A stretch of 64,000 bases of DNA from Candidatus Calescibacterium sp. (GCA_025059235.1 JANXCV010000003.1:62001-126000); one strand, 5' to 3'. Counted from the stretch's first letter, positions 19,826-30,189 are shown. Notes: generated by a model not told the origin, from the sequence alone. Translations and numbers: made by a program.

Positions 19826-22024
19826 GTGAGAATTGTTATTTCTGAGGAATCCTCTTTTGAGAAGGTACGATATTCAATCAATAGTTTGAATTTTGAGCTT
19901 AATTGTTTTTCTGTCGATGGTGAATTAAAGGACTTTTTCCCTTATCCTAAGATGAACCCTATACAATCTGTGTTTTATACGTACTACAACAAAGATTTCA
20001 GAAATGTTATAGTATCAACACCTACCTCTTCTGGTAAGTCAGGCATTATCTATCTTGCGGTTTACAAACATTTTGATAAATATTTTAAAGGTTTTATATA
20101 TTCTTCTCCTACTAAAGCTTTGATAGAAGAGAAGTATAGGGAATTTAAGCTTTTTTATGGTCCTAGAAACCTAAGGGTTGACATAAAAACTGGAGACTAT
20201 ATATCGAAAAAAATAGATCCTTCTACGGATATAATATGTACTACGTATGACAGTTTGGTTATTGCTATGAGAAGTCAGAATGAGTGGGTAGATAAGAGTT
20301 TCATAGTAATAGACGAAGTTCACACGTTAGTTTCTAGTATGGGTAAGTATTTGATAGAGATATTGGCTCTTGTAAAAAACTACCAGATTCCTTTGATTCT
20401 ATTGTCTGGTACACTTCCTATATTAGAAGATCTGGAAAATTATCTGAATCCAGAATTGGTATTGATAAGTAAATACAGACCTGTAAAACTTAACACCTAC
20501 TCATTATTTTTAAGTAAGGAATATCTTAAGGATTTTTATACTGATTTGGGCTTAAGTGTAAAGAAAATAAGTGAAAAATCGATTCTTTATGTCTTAGAAG
20601 CCTGTGTAAATAGAGCGAAGAGTGGGGAAAAAATAATAATATTCGTTTGGTCTAAAAGCCTGGGTTGGCAGTTTCTCAAATTTGCTTCTTTGTTGGGACT
20701 AAAAATAAAGAATGAAACTATCAATTTTGATTTGGAAAATTTACCAAAGCTTGACATAGGTATTGCTTTTCATAATGCTGATATTCCTTTTGATGAAAGA
20801 CAAAAAATCGAGCAAGAGTTTAGAGATGATTCCTCAGATTTAAGAATACTGATTGCTACACAAACTTTGGCTATGGGGGTTAATCTCCCAGCAGATACTA
20901 CTTTTATTAATATTAAAACTTACTATACTACTGAAGGTTGGAAAATTTTACCATCAGTTTTGGATATATTGCAGGAAGAGGGTAGAGTTGGTAGGTTTGG
21001 ACTGAGGAAAGAAGGCCATAGTTTCAGAGTCTTCTGGAATCCTCCAAATACCATGAAAAAAAAATTATTGAACCTGGAAAATATGCTTAAGGACTATACA
21101 GAGTATTTTGAAGAATCAACATTCCATAACATTTTATCTATCCTAATCCTCTCATCTATAAATTTGTTCGGTGATGAAAGATTAGTTTTCAGTTCTATAA
21201 TTAAAACCTATTTTGAGCAAGATGAACTAAAAAAGATAGTATCAACCTACATAGGATTATTGCAAGAATGGGGCTTTATCAATAATAATAAGTTAACAGT
21301 CAAATCTTTTATATCTATTCATACAAATATTCCTCCTCATTTTTTACAGGGATTTTTTGAGATGATGAAATTTATAAAGAAAATAGTTATACATTATTTG
21401 GATTTCGCTTATCTTTTAGCGATCAGATGTCTACTTCATACAAAAAATTTTACTTCATACACTGATATGTACGAATTTTATGATTGGAAGGGGGTTATTC
21501 AGGAGAGTTTGAAAATAGGCAAAAAAAAATTGGAAGATATTCAAGAGCTTATAGAAATACTGATATCAGATTATCTGGGATTTTTTGTTCTCGATAAAAA
21601 GAAGTATATAGAAAGGTTATGGATAGGATGTTGGGAGTACCTATGTTGGTGTTCAGGTATAATTATGCAGAAATATCCTAAGCCTATAGGAGAGTATTCT
21701 ACTATAAAGACGGATGTCAACCATTTAATATGGAGTTTATATCGTTGTTTACCAAAAAAAGATATTGAACCAGAATTAATAAAAAGATATGAACTGAGTC
21801 TGATATATGGAAGTAATCCTAACTACTCGATACTTGGAAAAATTAAGGACATTGGTCATAAGAGAATAGCAATTTTATCTCAAAAGCTTCAGGAAATAGG
21901 TATCGAATACCTGCACTGTGAAGAAGAGATTTTTCAATATGAAGAAGTATTGAGCAATGACAGAGATATAAAGAGTATTCTTGGTATTATAAAAAAGAAT
22001 CTCTTGACGAGAAAGTTATTCTAG
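19826..22024 (+). CDS. Ski2-like superfamily II DExH helicase
   Basis: The 732-residue protein has all helicase motifs: P-loop STPTSSGKSG, TTYDSLV, DEVH in FIVIDEVHTL, motif III LLSGTLP, motif IV IIIFVWSK, motif V IATQTLAMGVNLPA and motif VI QEEGRVGRFG. The SGT motif III and QxxGRxGR motif VI place it near Ski2/Hel308/Brr2-like helicases. The C-terminal region (about 430-732) is helical without a clear Sec63 or HhH domain name. It probably unwinds RNA or DNA with 3'-5' polarity. The start is GTG at 19826. The divergent neighbour is an RNB exonuclease, which suggests an RNA-decay partnership by context only. Confidence 0.83.
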   Translation: MRIVISEESSFEKVRYSINSLNFELNCFSVDGELKDFFPYPKMNPIQSVFYTYYNKDFRNVIVSTPTSSGKSGIIYLAVYKHFDKYFKGFIYSSPTKALIEEKYREFKLFYGPRNLRVDIKTGDYISKKIDPSTDIICTTYDSLVIAMRSQNEWVDKSFIVIDEVHTLVSSMGKYLIEILALVKNYQIPLILLSGTLPILEDLENYLNPELVLISKYRPVKLNTYSLFLSKEYLKDFYTDLGLSVKKISEKSILYVLEACVNRAKSGEKIIIFVWSKSLGWQFLKFASLLGLKIKNETINFDLENLPKLDIGIAFHNADIPFDERQKIEQEFRDDSSDLRILIATQTLAMGVNLPADTTFINIKTYYTTEGWKILPSVLDILQEEGRVGRFGLRKEGHSFRVFWNPPNTMKKKLLNLENMLKDYTEYFEESTFHNILSILILSSINLFGDERLVFSSIIKTYFEQDELKKIVSTYIGLLQEWGFINNNKLTVKSFISIHTNIPPHFLQGFFEMMKFIKKIVIHYLDFAYLLAIRCLLHTKNFTSYTDMYEFYDWKGVIQESLKIGKKKLEDIQELIEILISDYLGFFVLDKKKYIERLWIGCWEYLCWCSGIIMQKYPKPIGEYSTIKTDVNHLIWSLYRCLPKKDIEPELIKRYELSLIYGSNPNYSILGKIKDIGHKRIAILSQKLQEIGIEYLHCEEEIFQYEEVLSNDRDIKSILGIIKKNLLTRKLF

Positions 22025-22092
22025 AGTTTTTTCTAATCTCTGAGGATTTTTTCATCGATTTTTATAAATATAAATTGGAGGTGATGATTTTC

Positions 22093-25000
22093 ATGTCTAG
22101 CAGAAAAGGGATTCTTCTTATTAGTACACTGTTCTTCGTAGTTGTATTAATAATGATGTCTATAGCTTTATTTGGTCTAACAAGAACGAATTATCAAGTA
22201 AATAGGGAATACTTTGCTAATCAGAAATCGATTACCAATGCTGAGAATGCAATCCAGATAATGATGTTTCTAATCCAGCATAACCCAAATGCTTTTGAAA
22301 TAAGGGATAATCAAGTCTGGTTTCCTCTTGATGATCAACATAACCTTTTGCCCCAAATAAGGAAGGTATTGACAGATCAAAACTTTATGAGAAATTTGCC
22401 ATATTTTTACATTTTCGTTGATTTAAGCAATAATGAGATTATACAGCATAACTACATTACTAATCTTCCAAGAATATCTATAGATGAGCGTGCTGAAAAA
22501 AAAATGTATGCTGTAATTTTTGTTCCCAAGAATAAGGATATATCTGAAGAGGGAGTAGTTCTATTTTTTGGTAATCATCTTCATCCTGAGAATATAACCC
22601 GTAAAGATAATGCTAATCTTGCTTTTTATAGAATAAATGGACGGGGAAATGTAACTTTTTACATAAGCAGTGTTCCAAATAATAATGCTTTCCCAGTGTA
22701 CTCTTCTTTAAATAATGGAAATTCCGATGTAGAAATAAACAAAATATCTCCGCAGAGTAGTAGGCAAATAAAAAAGTATTATTTGTCTCTTTTCGTAACT
22801 AGTTATTCTCTGGTTCCAGGTACACTAAGATATAAAGTAAACTATATTGAACAGCATTTTTTGAGATCATCAATGATACAAGCTAATTTACTAAATACTG
22901 GAACTACTAACATACGAGCAACGAAACTAAACATAATTTCAGATTACTTTGAATCAAACAAGTTTATCTCTAAAAAATATGAATACTTATCTTTAGAATC
23001 CACCAAGTTTAATTCTCCTACTTCTTCTACTATCAAGGGAAAGTTGATTTCTAAAGATACAAATAATGCTGGCTTAAACTTCCAAGGACAAGATTATAGT
23101 TTTGAACAAATACTATCTAGCCCAGATTTATACAATCAAGTAAAAAACACTATACAGGCTGATTTACAAACCACCCAGAATATTGGTGATACTAAAAAAC
23201 TACGAGATTTTATCGTAAATAAAATAAGACAACAATCATATGTTTCACTCCCCCCAGGATGGTATGTGTTTAAAGATGGAAATAAACTAGTATATTTCCC
23301 TTCATATTATACATATGATCAGGTTAAAAATGATATTGGAAATGTAGAAACAAAAGCAGAAAGATTAAATGAATTAACCCCAAACGGACCAGTTATCATA
23401 GAAGATCGTCTTATGGATTCAAGTGGTGAAAATGTTGTTTTCGAAATAAAAGATTATAATTTAAAAATTTCTACAAATATTAAGGTTGATGGTAGTTTCA
23501 TTCATATAACAAGTTTTGGTGATAGCTATTTTGGTAACAGGGATATAAGAATGGAATTAAACGGCACTACATTTTTTGCTGAGAATTCTGCGATAGTTGT
23601 AGATGGAATGATAAAGGGTGTAGGGAGTTTGGTTGCTACCGGTGATGGAAGTTTTTCAGGACATCGTGCTATGAACTACTATGATCTAAATCTAAATTCT
23701 TACTGGTCTCCGTATAGTTCATCAGATCCAGCACACCCTGTTTACCGGGGGGATGTCATAGCAAGGTTTGATCAATTGAGAAGCCCAAATTCTAACGTAG
23801 CAATCATAGCCGATAATAATTTCATTGTTAACCCCCTTTCTAGTCAAGATAATATTGACTTTTTTGATAAACTAATTTTGTCAGAGTTGATAAAATATGC
23901 TTCAGATCCCACTTACAATAATAGTGACAATAACTGGCGATTGGTTTACAATAATAGTGACAATAACTGGCGATTGGTTTACAATAATAGTGACAATAAC
24001 TTGCTATTGGAAAGTGATCCGCGAGGTGGTAACTCTACTACTTTTAAACCTACTACTTTTTTCCAACTCATTTTAGATAATCCAGAAAATATTGATCAGT
24101 TGTTTGTGCATGGAGGAAAGCTTAAGTCAAAGGATCCGGCGTTGAGTAATTATATTATTAAGATTAGTAGTTCTCAAAGTGGAAATCAAAGTCAAAGTTC
24201 AATGCTTGTAGATCCTCGTATCTTTAGTTCTAGTCCTCTGTATAGCAATAATAATCCCAATAATATTTTCGATAGAATAGTAAGTTACACTACTAGTAGT
24301 GATCTTCTAATGAATAAATCAATTTCGATTAGTTCCAGTGGGATAAATATTTCTGATAATCCTAATAATACTACACGCATACCTACAGACAGACTTCCTT
24401 TTCTGAGTGCTCTCGGAAGTGAAACATATGATTTTTCCGGCGCAGAGTGTATATCATATTGGAACGATAATATTGCTTTTTTAATCGTGGGATATGGAAG
24501 TTCTAGTTCCACAGCTGGACTACATGTATTTGTTTTTGAAAAACCAGCCAATCAGGGGTCGTGGATAAAAGTTTTTGACAGGAGAATTAATGCAAACATA
24601 AGCCCTGACAATGTTAAAGGAGTATTTGATGATATCGATTCGATTGATTCGGATAATGATATAACACTGGAGAAGTTAGCTATTATTCTTGAAGCTGCTA
24701 TGAAGAATGACGGAAACCTTCTAAATTGTTGGGAAGGAGTAGATAAGAGGAATGAAGGAAAAATTAGGGAAAGAGGAACTTCAATTATAGGGAATAGACT
24801 AAAGGGATTGTATAGTGATTATTATAAAATGTTAGCTGAGAATGGTCTAAGTTCCAGAGCTGGTAATTATAAGGAATTATTTAGCGAACAAAAAGTTAAT
24901 GAAAATTATTTTCCTTTTCTAATGGTGAAAGGTGGTATTCAAGCTGGCGAAAAAGCAAGAGATCTTTTAGAAAGAAATAGGTTGAAAATTGATCCAACTT

Positions 25001-25326
25001 CGGATTTGGTGGGGTTTTCAAATCTGGTAGTCAATAAATATGAATTTGCATCTTTATACCTTTCAAAACCATCAGATGTAAAGTTAGAGGGATTAATATG
25101 GGTTGGTAAGAACTTTAAAGCTGTTACAGGTAGAAGGAATAATCTACTTTTGAAGGGAGCAATAATAGTTGGTAGAGATCAAGATGCTATGCTTGGTATA
25201 AAAGGTGTAAATAATACATCGTTTATTTTTGATACTGACATAATAGATATGTTAGAAAATGCAGCGGCTCCGTCAATAATGATACCTGTATTTTACAAGC
25301 AATATGATAAAATATATACGCGATAA
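22093..25326 (+). CDS. giant pilin-like/PilX-like surface protein with internal tandem repeat
   Basis: The best start is ATG 22093, 11 bases after GGAGG; upstream TTG/ATG codons overlap or sit too near the ribosome-binding site. The 1077-residue product begins MSSRKG followed by a hydrophobic helix (ILLISTLFFVVVLIMMSIA) like PilX and other type IV pilus minor pilins, then a Thr/Asn-rich region. No conserved Glu5 is visible. The body is Asn/Ser-rich and beta-strand-like, with a polymer-forming style C-terminus (VKLEGLIWVGKNFKAV, LLLKGAIIVG). Residues about 608-640 carry an 11-residue tandem repeat. No pilus machinery genes are adjacent. The surface or pilus association is an inference from the N-terminus. 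Confidence 0.65.
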   Translation: MSSRKGILLISTLFFVVVLIMMSIALFGLTRTNYQVNREYFANQKSITNAENAIQIMMFLIQHNPNAFEIRDNQVWFPLDDQHNLLPQIRKVLTDQNFMRNLPYFYIFVDLSNNEIIQHNYITNLPRISIDERAEKKMYAVIFVPKNKDISEEGVVLFFGNHLHPENITRKDNANLAFYRINGRGNVTFYISSVPNNNAFPVYSSLNNGNSDVEINKISPQSSRQIKKYYLSLFVTSYSLVPGTLRYKVNYIEQHFLRSSMIQANLLNTGTTNIRATKLNIISDYFESNKFISKKYEYLSLESTKFNSPTSSTIKGKLISKDTNNAGLNFQGQDYSFEQILSSPDLYNQVKNTIQADLQTTQNIGDTKKLRDFIVNKIRQQSYVSLPPGWYVFKDGNKLVYFPSYYTYDQVKNDIGNVETKAERLNELTPNGPVIIEDRLMDSSGENVVFEIKDYNLKISTNIKVDGSFIHITSFGDSYFGNRDIRMELNGTTFFAENSAIVVDGMIKGVGSLVATGDGSFSGHRAMNYYDLNLNSYWSPYSSSDPAHPVYRGDVIARFDQLRSPNSNVAIIADNNFIVNPLSSQDNIDFFDKLILSELIKYASDPTYNNSDNNWRLVYNNSDNNWRLVYNNSDNNLLLESDPRGGNSTTFKPTTFFQLILDNPENIDQLFVHGGKLKSKDPALSNYIIKISSSQSGNQSQSSMLVDPRIFSSSPLYSNNNPNNIFDRIVSYTTSSDLLMNKSISISSSGINISDNPNNTTRIPTDRLPFLSALGSETYDFSGAECISYWNDNIAFLIVGYGSSSSTAGLHVFVFEKPANQGSWIKVFDRRINANISPDNVKGVFDDIDSIDSDNDITLEKLAIILEAAMKNDGNLLNCWEGVDKRNEGKIRERGTSIIGNRLKGLYSDYYKMLAENGLSSRAGNYKELFSEQKVNENYFPFLMVKGGIQAGEKARDLLERNRLKIDPTSDLVGFSNLVVNKYEFASLYLSKPSDVKLEGLIWVGKNFKAVTGRRNNLLLKGAIIVGRDQDAMLGIKGVNNTSFIFDTDIIDMLENAAAPSIMIPVFYKQYDKIYTR
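23914..24012 (+). repeat. 33-base in-frame tandem repeat (2.6-3 copies)
   Basis: Two perfect 33-base units (23914-23946 and 23947-23979) encode YNNSDNNWRLV. A third begins identically for 21 bases and then diverges. As 33 is a multiple of three, slippage would change the protein length without breaking the frame. Confidence 0.95.
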
Positions 25327-25342
25327 CCGAGAGGATAAAAAA

Positions 25343-26248
25343 TTACGAAAAATATATTGTCTGAGATAGTGAAAAAGAAGAGATCTTAAAATAGTTCTTG
25401 ACTAGTTTTTCTATTATATATGAGGGTATACATCCTATGAGTTCGGTGTTGGCTAGCTTAAGTCTTTTTTCTCTGATTTTGTTAATAATTGTATTGTAAA
25501 TTTTAATGAAATCTGTTTTGTGTGCTTTGAGGATGTTTGTAGAGAGTTGGACTATTTTTTTTGAGGGTAGGAAGAAGGCAAGAGCTTGAACATTTTTTAT
25601 TCCTCCGCTACTCTCTCTGATTTCTTTTGCAATCATTTTAGTTTTAGTCAATATTTCTGCTATCTTATCTTCAGGGGTTTGAATGTTAAAATTGAAGGCA
25701 ATAAGTGGATATCTAACCCCTATGAAGGATACTCCCATTCGGGGATGAAAGATAGATTCTTCAAATATATCAGGTAAATACTCCTTATCTTCTAAGGAGA
25801 GAGTTTTTATGAATTCAAATCCTTTATTTCTAATTATTGATAGTGTTTTTGTTTGTGGTCTTTTTGAAGAAAGTGAATAGAGGTAGATTGGGATTTTAAA
25901 AGTCTTGAAAAATTCTTGTGCGAAATTTTCTGTCCACTCTATAAGTTTTCTGTAACTTACATTTTTTATTGGCACAAAGGGTATAACATCTAGTATTCCT
26001 GCTCTTGGGTGAACCCCATTGTGTACGTTGATATCCAGAATATCTATAACACTTTCTGTTATAACGAAAATACTTTCAAATACACTTTTTGGTTTACCTA
26101 ATATTGTAAATACTGATCTGTTGTGATCGTAGTCATAGTGTATGTTTTTAACCTCCAAAGATGGTATTTTTCTTATTTTGCTTACTATTTTGTTAATTAG
26201 CTTTATGTTTCTTCCCTCTGAAAGATTTGGAACTGTTTGTATGATCAT
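25343..26248 (-). CDS. glutamate formimidoyltransferase
   Basis: The 301-residue protein is a stand-alone FtcD N-terminal-type enzyme. It starts with QTVPNLSEGRN, followed by YDYDHNRSVFTILG and INVHNGVHPRAGILDVIPFVP, all conserved in the family and including the catalytic His region. It transfers the formimino group between formimidoylglutamate and tetrahydrofolate. The cyclodeaminase domain of the mammalian fusion is absent and no separate cyclodeaminase gene is nearby. The gene is convergent with the pilin-like gene (16 bases apart) and divergent from hemL. A link to histidine or purine breakdown is plausible but not shown. Confidence 0.9.
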   Translation of the reverse strand: MIIQTVPNLSEGRNIKLINKIVSKIRKIPSLEVKNIHYDYDHNRSVFTILGKPKSVFESIFVITESVIDILDINVHNGVHPRAGILDVIPFVPIKNVSYRKLIEWTENFAQEFFKTFKIPIYLYSLSSKRPQTKTLSIIRNKGFEFIKTLSLEDKEYLPDIFEESIFHPRMGVSFIGVRYPLIAFNFNIQTPEDKIAEILTKTKMIAKEIRESSGGIKNVQALAFFLPSKKIVQLSTNILKAHKTDFIKIYNTIINKIREKRLKLANTELIGCIPSYIIEKLVKNYFKISSFSLSQTIYFS

Positions 26249-26346
26249 ATTTATGAGATTTGTGGTTTAAGACAAAATTTCCTTTTTTTATCTTGCTTAG
26301 AGGTTTTCGAAAATTTAGGTAGAAAAATAAATAAAAAGGGGGAATT

Positions 26347-27627
26347 ATGATAAGAGAGATTAGGTCTGTTGATTTATTTAGGCAAGCTCAGGATTGTTTA
26401 GTTGGTGGAGTTAACAGCCCTGTAAGAAGTTTCAGGAATGTTGGAATGGATCCCATATATTTCCATCGTTCAACTGGACCATGGATCATCTCTGTTGAAG
26501 GAAGGAAGTTTATAGACTATGTTTTGGCATGGGGAACATTTATACTAGGACACGGAGACGAAGATGTAAAAAAAGAAATAATAAATCAATTAGAACTCGG
26601 TATACATTTTGGATCTTGTCATGAGTTGGAAATAGAATTCGCTACGCTAATAAAAAAAGCATTTAAATGTATAGACAAGATAAGAGTTTCAAATAGTGGT
26701 ACTGAGGCCGTAACGATTGCAATAAGACTTGCAAGGGGATTTACAAACAGAAAAAAGATACTGAAATTTGCTGGTAACTATCATGGACATGTTGATTATT
26801 TGCTTGTAAGGGCTGGTTCTGGACTTGCTACTCTGAATATACCATCAAGCAAGGGAATTCCTCAAGAGTTTGTAAACGAAACAATTGTAGTTGAATACAA
26901 TGATGCTAGGGCTGTGGAAGAAGTATTTGAAAAGTATGGAACTCAGATAGCTGGAGTCATAGTAGAGCCTGTAGCAGGTAACATTGGAGTCATACCTCCT
27001 CAGAATGGATTTCTTAGACTACTACGGGAAATAACAAGAACTTATGGATCAGTTTTAATATTTGATGAGGTTATTACGGGATTTAGATCTGAATTTGGAG
27101 GAATATCGAACTTATATGATCCGGATCTTGTTATTTTAGGTAAAATAGTTGGTGGGGGGCTTCCTATTGGAGTTATAGGTGGCAAAAAAGAGATAATGGA
27201 TCTGTTAACCCCCGTCGGTGAAGTATATCACGCCGGTACCTTTAACGGAAATCTCCTTGTTTTAGCGGCAGGAGTAGCTACACTAAAAAAGCTTATGAAA
27301 ATGGATTACAGATATCTAGAAGAACTGGGGCAAATATTTGAAGAGGGTATTGTAGCTATAAAAAATAGGTTTAATCAGCACAGGATAAAGCTCAATCGAT
27401 ATGGCCCAATGATATCAATTTTCTTTAATGATCAGGAAGTAGTTAATTCCAGAATCGCTTATGAGTCTGATAGAAGTTTATTTGCAAAAATGTATAGGTT
27501 TCTGATAGAGAAAGGAATATATTTCCCTCCATCTCCTTTCGAAGCTATATTCATTTCCTTTGCTCATACTATAAATGAAATTAGTTATACGATAGATAGG
27601 ATAGAAGAATTTTTTGTAAAAATGTAG
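26347..27627 (+). CDS. hemL: glutamate-1-semialdehyde 2,1-aminomutase
   Basis: This 426-residue PLP enzyme makes 5-aminolevulinate from glutamate-1-semialdehyde in the C5 heme and tetrapyrrole pathway. It begins with the family's CLVGGVNSPVR element. The PLP site is LVILGKIVGGGLPIG, with the Schiff-base Lys in GK. Other conserved parts are RVSNSGTEAV, KFAGNYHGHVDYLL and FDEVITGFR. The length is standard. A GGGGG ribosome-binding site lies just upstream. It stands alone between a divergent folate enzyme and an unrelated operon; no other hem gene is visible. Confidence 0.95.
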   Translation: MIREIRSVDLFRQAQDCLVGGVNSPVRSFRNVGMDPIYFHRSTGPWIISVEGRKFIDYVLAWGTFILGHGDEDVKKEIINQLELGIHFGSCHELEIEFATLIKKAFKCIDKIRVSNSGTEAVTIAIRLARGFTNRKKILKFAGNYHGHVDYLLVRAGSGLATLNIPSSKGIPQEFVNETIVVEYNDARAVEEVFEKYGTQIAGVIVEPVAGNIGVIPPQNGFLRLLREITRTYGSVLIFDEVITGFRSEFGGISNLYDPDLVILGKIVGGGLPIGVIGGKKEIMDLLTPVGEVYHAGTFNGNLLVLAAGVATLKKLMKMDYRYLEELGQIFEEGIVAIKNRFNQHRIKLNRYGPMISIFFNDQEVVNSRIAYESDRSLFAKMYRFLIEKGIYFPPSPFEAIFISFAHTINEISYTIDRIEEFFVKM

Positions 27628-27691
27628 GAATTTTGCTAGCCGTCTTTGAATTGATTCTTTAGGAGAAAAATTTTCTCTAGGAGAAAGATTG

Positions 27692-30187
27692 ATGATGTTA
27701 TCTGAAGATAGTATCCAGAATGTAATAACTAATCTTCTGTTAAGCAAAAATAAAGTAGATTTTTTGGAGAAAGTAAAAGATAAATTTACAGATTCCGAAA
27801 AATATTTCGTTATATCTAAGCTAGCTGAAGTATATAACGATTACAAAAGTTTAACTGCTAATTCTGATGAGAGTAAAATAAACTTGTTGATAGAAGGATT
27901 AGCTGAAGAAATAAAAAATAATCATAATCTACTACTTGATCTGCTGAAATCTACGGATGATACTCTTTTTGAGTTATCTGCTCAGAAAAATGGTATAAAA
28001 AAAGAAATCTTGGATCTCCTATCTATTGAGGCTCAATCTACAGATTTTGCAATCAAAGTCGATAGTTTCCTTGATGATTATAAACTAGTTTTAAATGAAT
28101 TGAGTCAGAAGAAATTCCTCGATGATGATGTATCTCCCAAGAGATTCGCTAAAATAAAGAGAATATATGAAAAGATTTTCTCTATGATTGATGAAACAGT
28201 TAGAATTATTTTCTTTGAATCAAATGGATTAGGCTTGTATAACAAATATTCTTTGATCGATTCTATTATCGAGGAAATGAGAATACTAAGAGAACTGATA
28301 TATAAAGTTATAGAGAAAGTTGAATTAATCACAACTATCACAGAAAAAGAGAAAGAACTTGAAGAAAAGTACGAAGAAAAAGAAACTTCCAAGATAGGTG
28401 AATTTAGTATACAACAAGAAATCCATCAAATACAAAATACTCTTGAGCAACAAAATGTAATTGTAAAAGAGCAAGATTTTTATCAACAAAATATAAATCA
28501 AGAAGGGACTGTTCAGAGCGAGACTGTTCAACAGGATGTTCATAAGGAAGAAATAGTTGGATATGAAAGTGTTGAGCAGCAGACGGGGTTGGCTTTGGAA
28601 AAGGAGTTTGTCGATCAAGAAGCAATAGAAGGGTATAATATCGAGACTATCCAAGGAACCATTCAAAGTGAAACTGTTCAACAAGATGCTTATCAAAATG
28701 AAATATATGAAACTATTGAACAGAAAAGAGAGATGGAACTAATTATAGAAGAGGGATTTACTAATCAGGAAACAATAGAGGAATATTCTGTTGAACAAAA
28801 AACTACGCAGAATATAGATTTTCAAACTGAAATAGTTCAAAAGGAATTTATTGATCATAATATTCAGAGAGAAACAGTTATTGAAGAAAGTAATACTGAA
28901 CAGATTGTTATCAATCAAGAAATAGCAGAACACCAATTTAATCAAACAGATGCTTTTAAAGGAGAAATAATCCAGCAGGATTTTGCTATTACAGATGATC
29001 AGCAAAAAATTATCGATCAACAAATTTTTTCAGAGAATTTACCAGAGGTTGCTAGTGTTTCAGAAGATATAGTACAACCGGTAGGCCAAGAACAAAAGGG
29101 TATAAGTATCCTAGACATTAGTGATTTACTATCTGAGTTTGAAAAAGTAGAAATTGAACAGGATACTGATAATCTTGATTCTGAAGTTATCTTTGATACA
29201 GGAGAATTGAGAATAGAAAAAATAGAAATTCAGAATGTTTTTCTTGAATCTTTTGAACAAACTACTGATTCTGACACAAAAGTATTCAATGAGGTAATAG
29301 AAGAGGGACCTGATTTGAAGGAGACTTCAGAGTCACAGGAAAGTATAATTGGGTTTGAAGAGAATTTGATTCCTCAGGAATTTAATTCTACTACTTTTGA
29401 GCAATCAGGAATATTGGTCCATGAGAAAGATATAGGAGATGTATTGGGGGAGTTGGAATTCGAACAGGAACAAACTCATTTTGAACAGGAAAAAGCTTAT
29501 AATCAATACGAATATGAAGTGGAAAAAGTCTCTCAAGAAACTATCCTGAAAGATATAACTTCTTCTATTGAACTAGCTATACCGGATGATCAGCAATTAA
29601 TTAAGGTTAGTCAAATAGATGAACTTGCTGCTATTTTAGAAGAACATCAAAAAGATATCCAAACAGCTCCTATTGATATAGATCTTGGAGATATAGATCT
29701 TTCCAGTATAGATTTATCCGATATAGATTTGTCTGAGATAGATTTATCTGGTATAGATTTGTCAAATGTAGAACTGGATTTAAGTGGTTATAGTGATGAT
29801 TTAGCTGAAAAAGACGAAAAAACTAGCATAACATCAGATACTAGTGAATTAGAAAAACACACCATTAATTTTGTATACAATAAAGAATTAGATGTAAAGA
29901 TCCAAGAGGTTGAAAAAATTTTTGCAAATCAGGATATTCAAAAAATAATCTATTTAAAGAACAATGAATATTCTTATTATTCAAAGGACAAAACTGTTGA
30001 TAACAATGAATTGGTTTTACTAAAAAATGTTGAGAATATATCTTTTAGTAACTTATATTTTGAGAGGGGTAAGAACTTTGGATTTTTGTTGAAAAGTAGT
30101 GGGGAAATGTTATTAATAATTTTTGGGGAGGGTGTTCAGGTTGGTCCTGTAAAACTAAAAATCAAAAACATAACCCTGGGGGGATAA
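27692..30187 (+). CDS. large Glu/Gln-rich protein with IDLS pentapeptide repeats, unknown function
   Basis: The start is probably ATG 27692, eight bases after AGGAG; TTG 27689 and ATG 27695 are alternatives. The 831-residue protein has three zones. Residues 1 to about 215 are helical and look folded. Residues about 225-655 are low-complexity, acidic and Gln-rich (patterns such as ETVQQD, EQQN). Residues about 661-700 are a run of DIDLS-type pentapeptides. A C-terminal block (about 725-831) has regular beta-like patterning (IIYLKNNEYSYY, LLIIFGEGVQVGPV). No signal peptide or membrane segment is seen. The next gene, HTH-DUF4912, follows after two bases. I recognise no function; scaffold or adaptor is only a guess. 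Confidence 0.7.
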   Translation: MMLSEDSIQNVITNLLLSKNKVDFLEKVKDKFTDSEKYFVISKLAEVYNDYKSLTANSDESKINLLIEGLAEEIKNNHNLLLDLLKSTDDTLFELSAQKNGIKKEILDLLSIEAQSTDFAIKVDSFLDDYKLVLNELSQKKFLDDDVSPKRFAKIKRIYEKIFSMIDETVRIIFFESNGLGLYNKYSLIDSIIEEMRILRELIYKVIEKVELITTITEKEKELEEKYEEKETSKIGEFSIQQEIHQIQNTLEQQNVIVKEQDFYQQNINQEGTVQSETVQQDVHKEEIVGYESVEQQTGLALEKEFVDQEAIEGYNIETIQGTIQSETVQQDAYQNEIYETIEQKREMELIIEEGFTNQETIEEYSVEQKTTQNIDFQTEIVQKEFIDHNIQRETVIEESNTEQIVINQEIAEHQFNQTDAFKGEIIQQDFAITDDQQKIIDQQIFSENLPEVASVSEDIVQPVGQEQKGISILDISDLLSEFEKVEIEQDTDNLDSEVIFDTGELRIEKIEIQNVFLESFEQTTDSDTKVFNEVIEEGPDLKETSESQESIIGFEENLIPQEFNSTTFEQSGILVHEKDIGDVLGELEFEQEQTHFEQEKAYNQYEYEVEKVSQETILKDITSSIELAIPDDQQLIKVSQIDELAAILEEHQKDIQTAPIDIDLGDIDLSSIDLSDIDLSEIDLSGIDLSNVELDLSGYSDDLAEKDEKTSITSDTSELEKHTINFVYNKELDVKIQEVEKIFANQDIQKIIYLKNNEYSYYSKDKTVDNNELVLLKNVENISFSNLYFERGKNFGFLLKSSGEMLLIIFGEGVQVGPVKLKIKNITLGG
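29672..29788 (+). repeat. degenerate 15-base repeat encoding DIDLS-type pentapeptides
   Basis: About seven units of the kind GA-TAT-AGA-TTT-RTC, 15 bases each, encode D-I/L-D-L-S/G patterns with one variable residue per unit. The units vary at third codon positions, so the repeat is maintained at protein level rather than being a recent expansion. Confidence 0.8.
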
Positions 30188-30189
30188 AA

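Noticed and set aside
23914..24012. Short tandem units as a CRISPR array
   Set aside because: The units are directly adjacent without spacers, in frame within a coding gene.
28325..29023. Long minus-strand open frames opposite the Gln-rich gene
   Set aside because: They mirror the biased codons of the plus-strand low-complexity region and have no ribosome-binding site or recognisable product.
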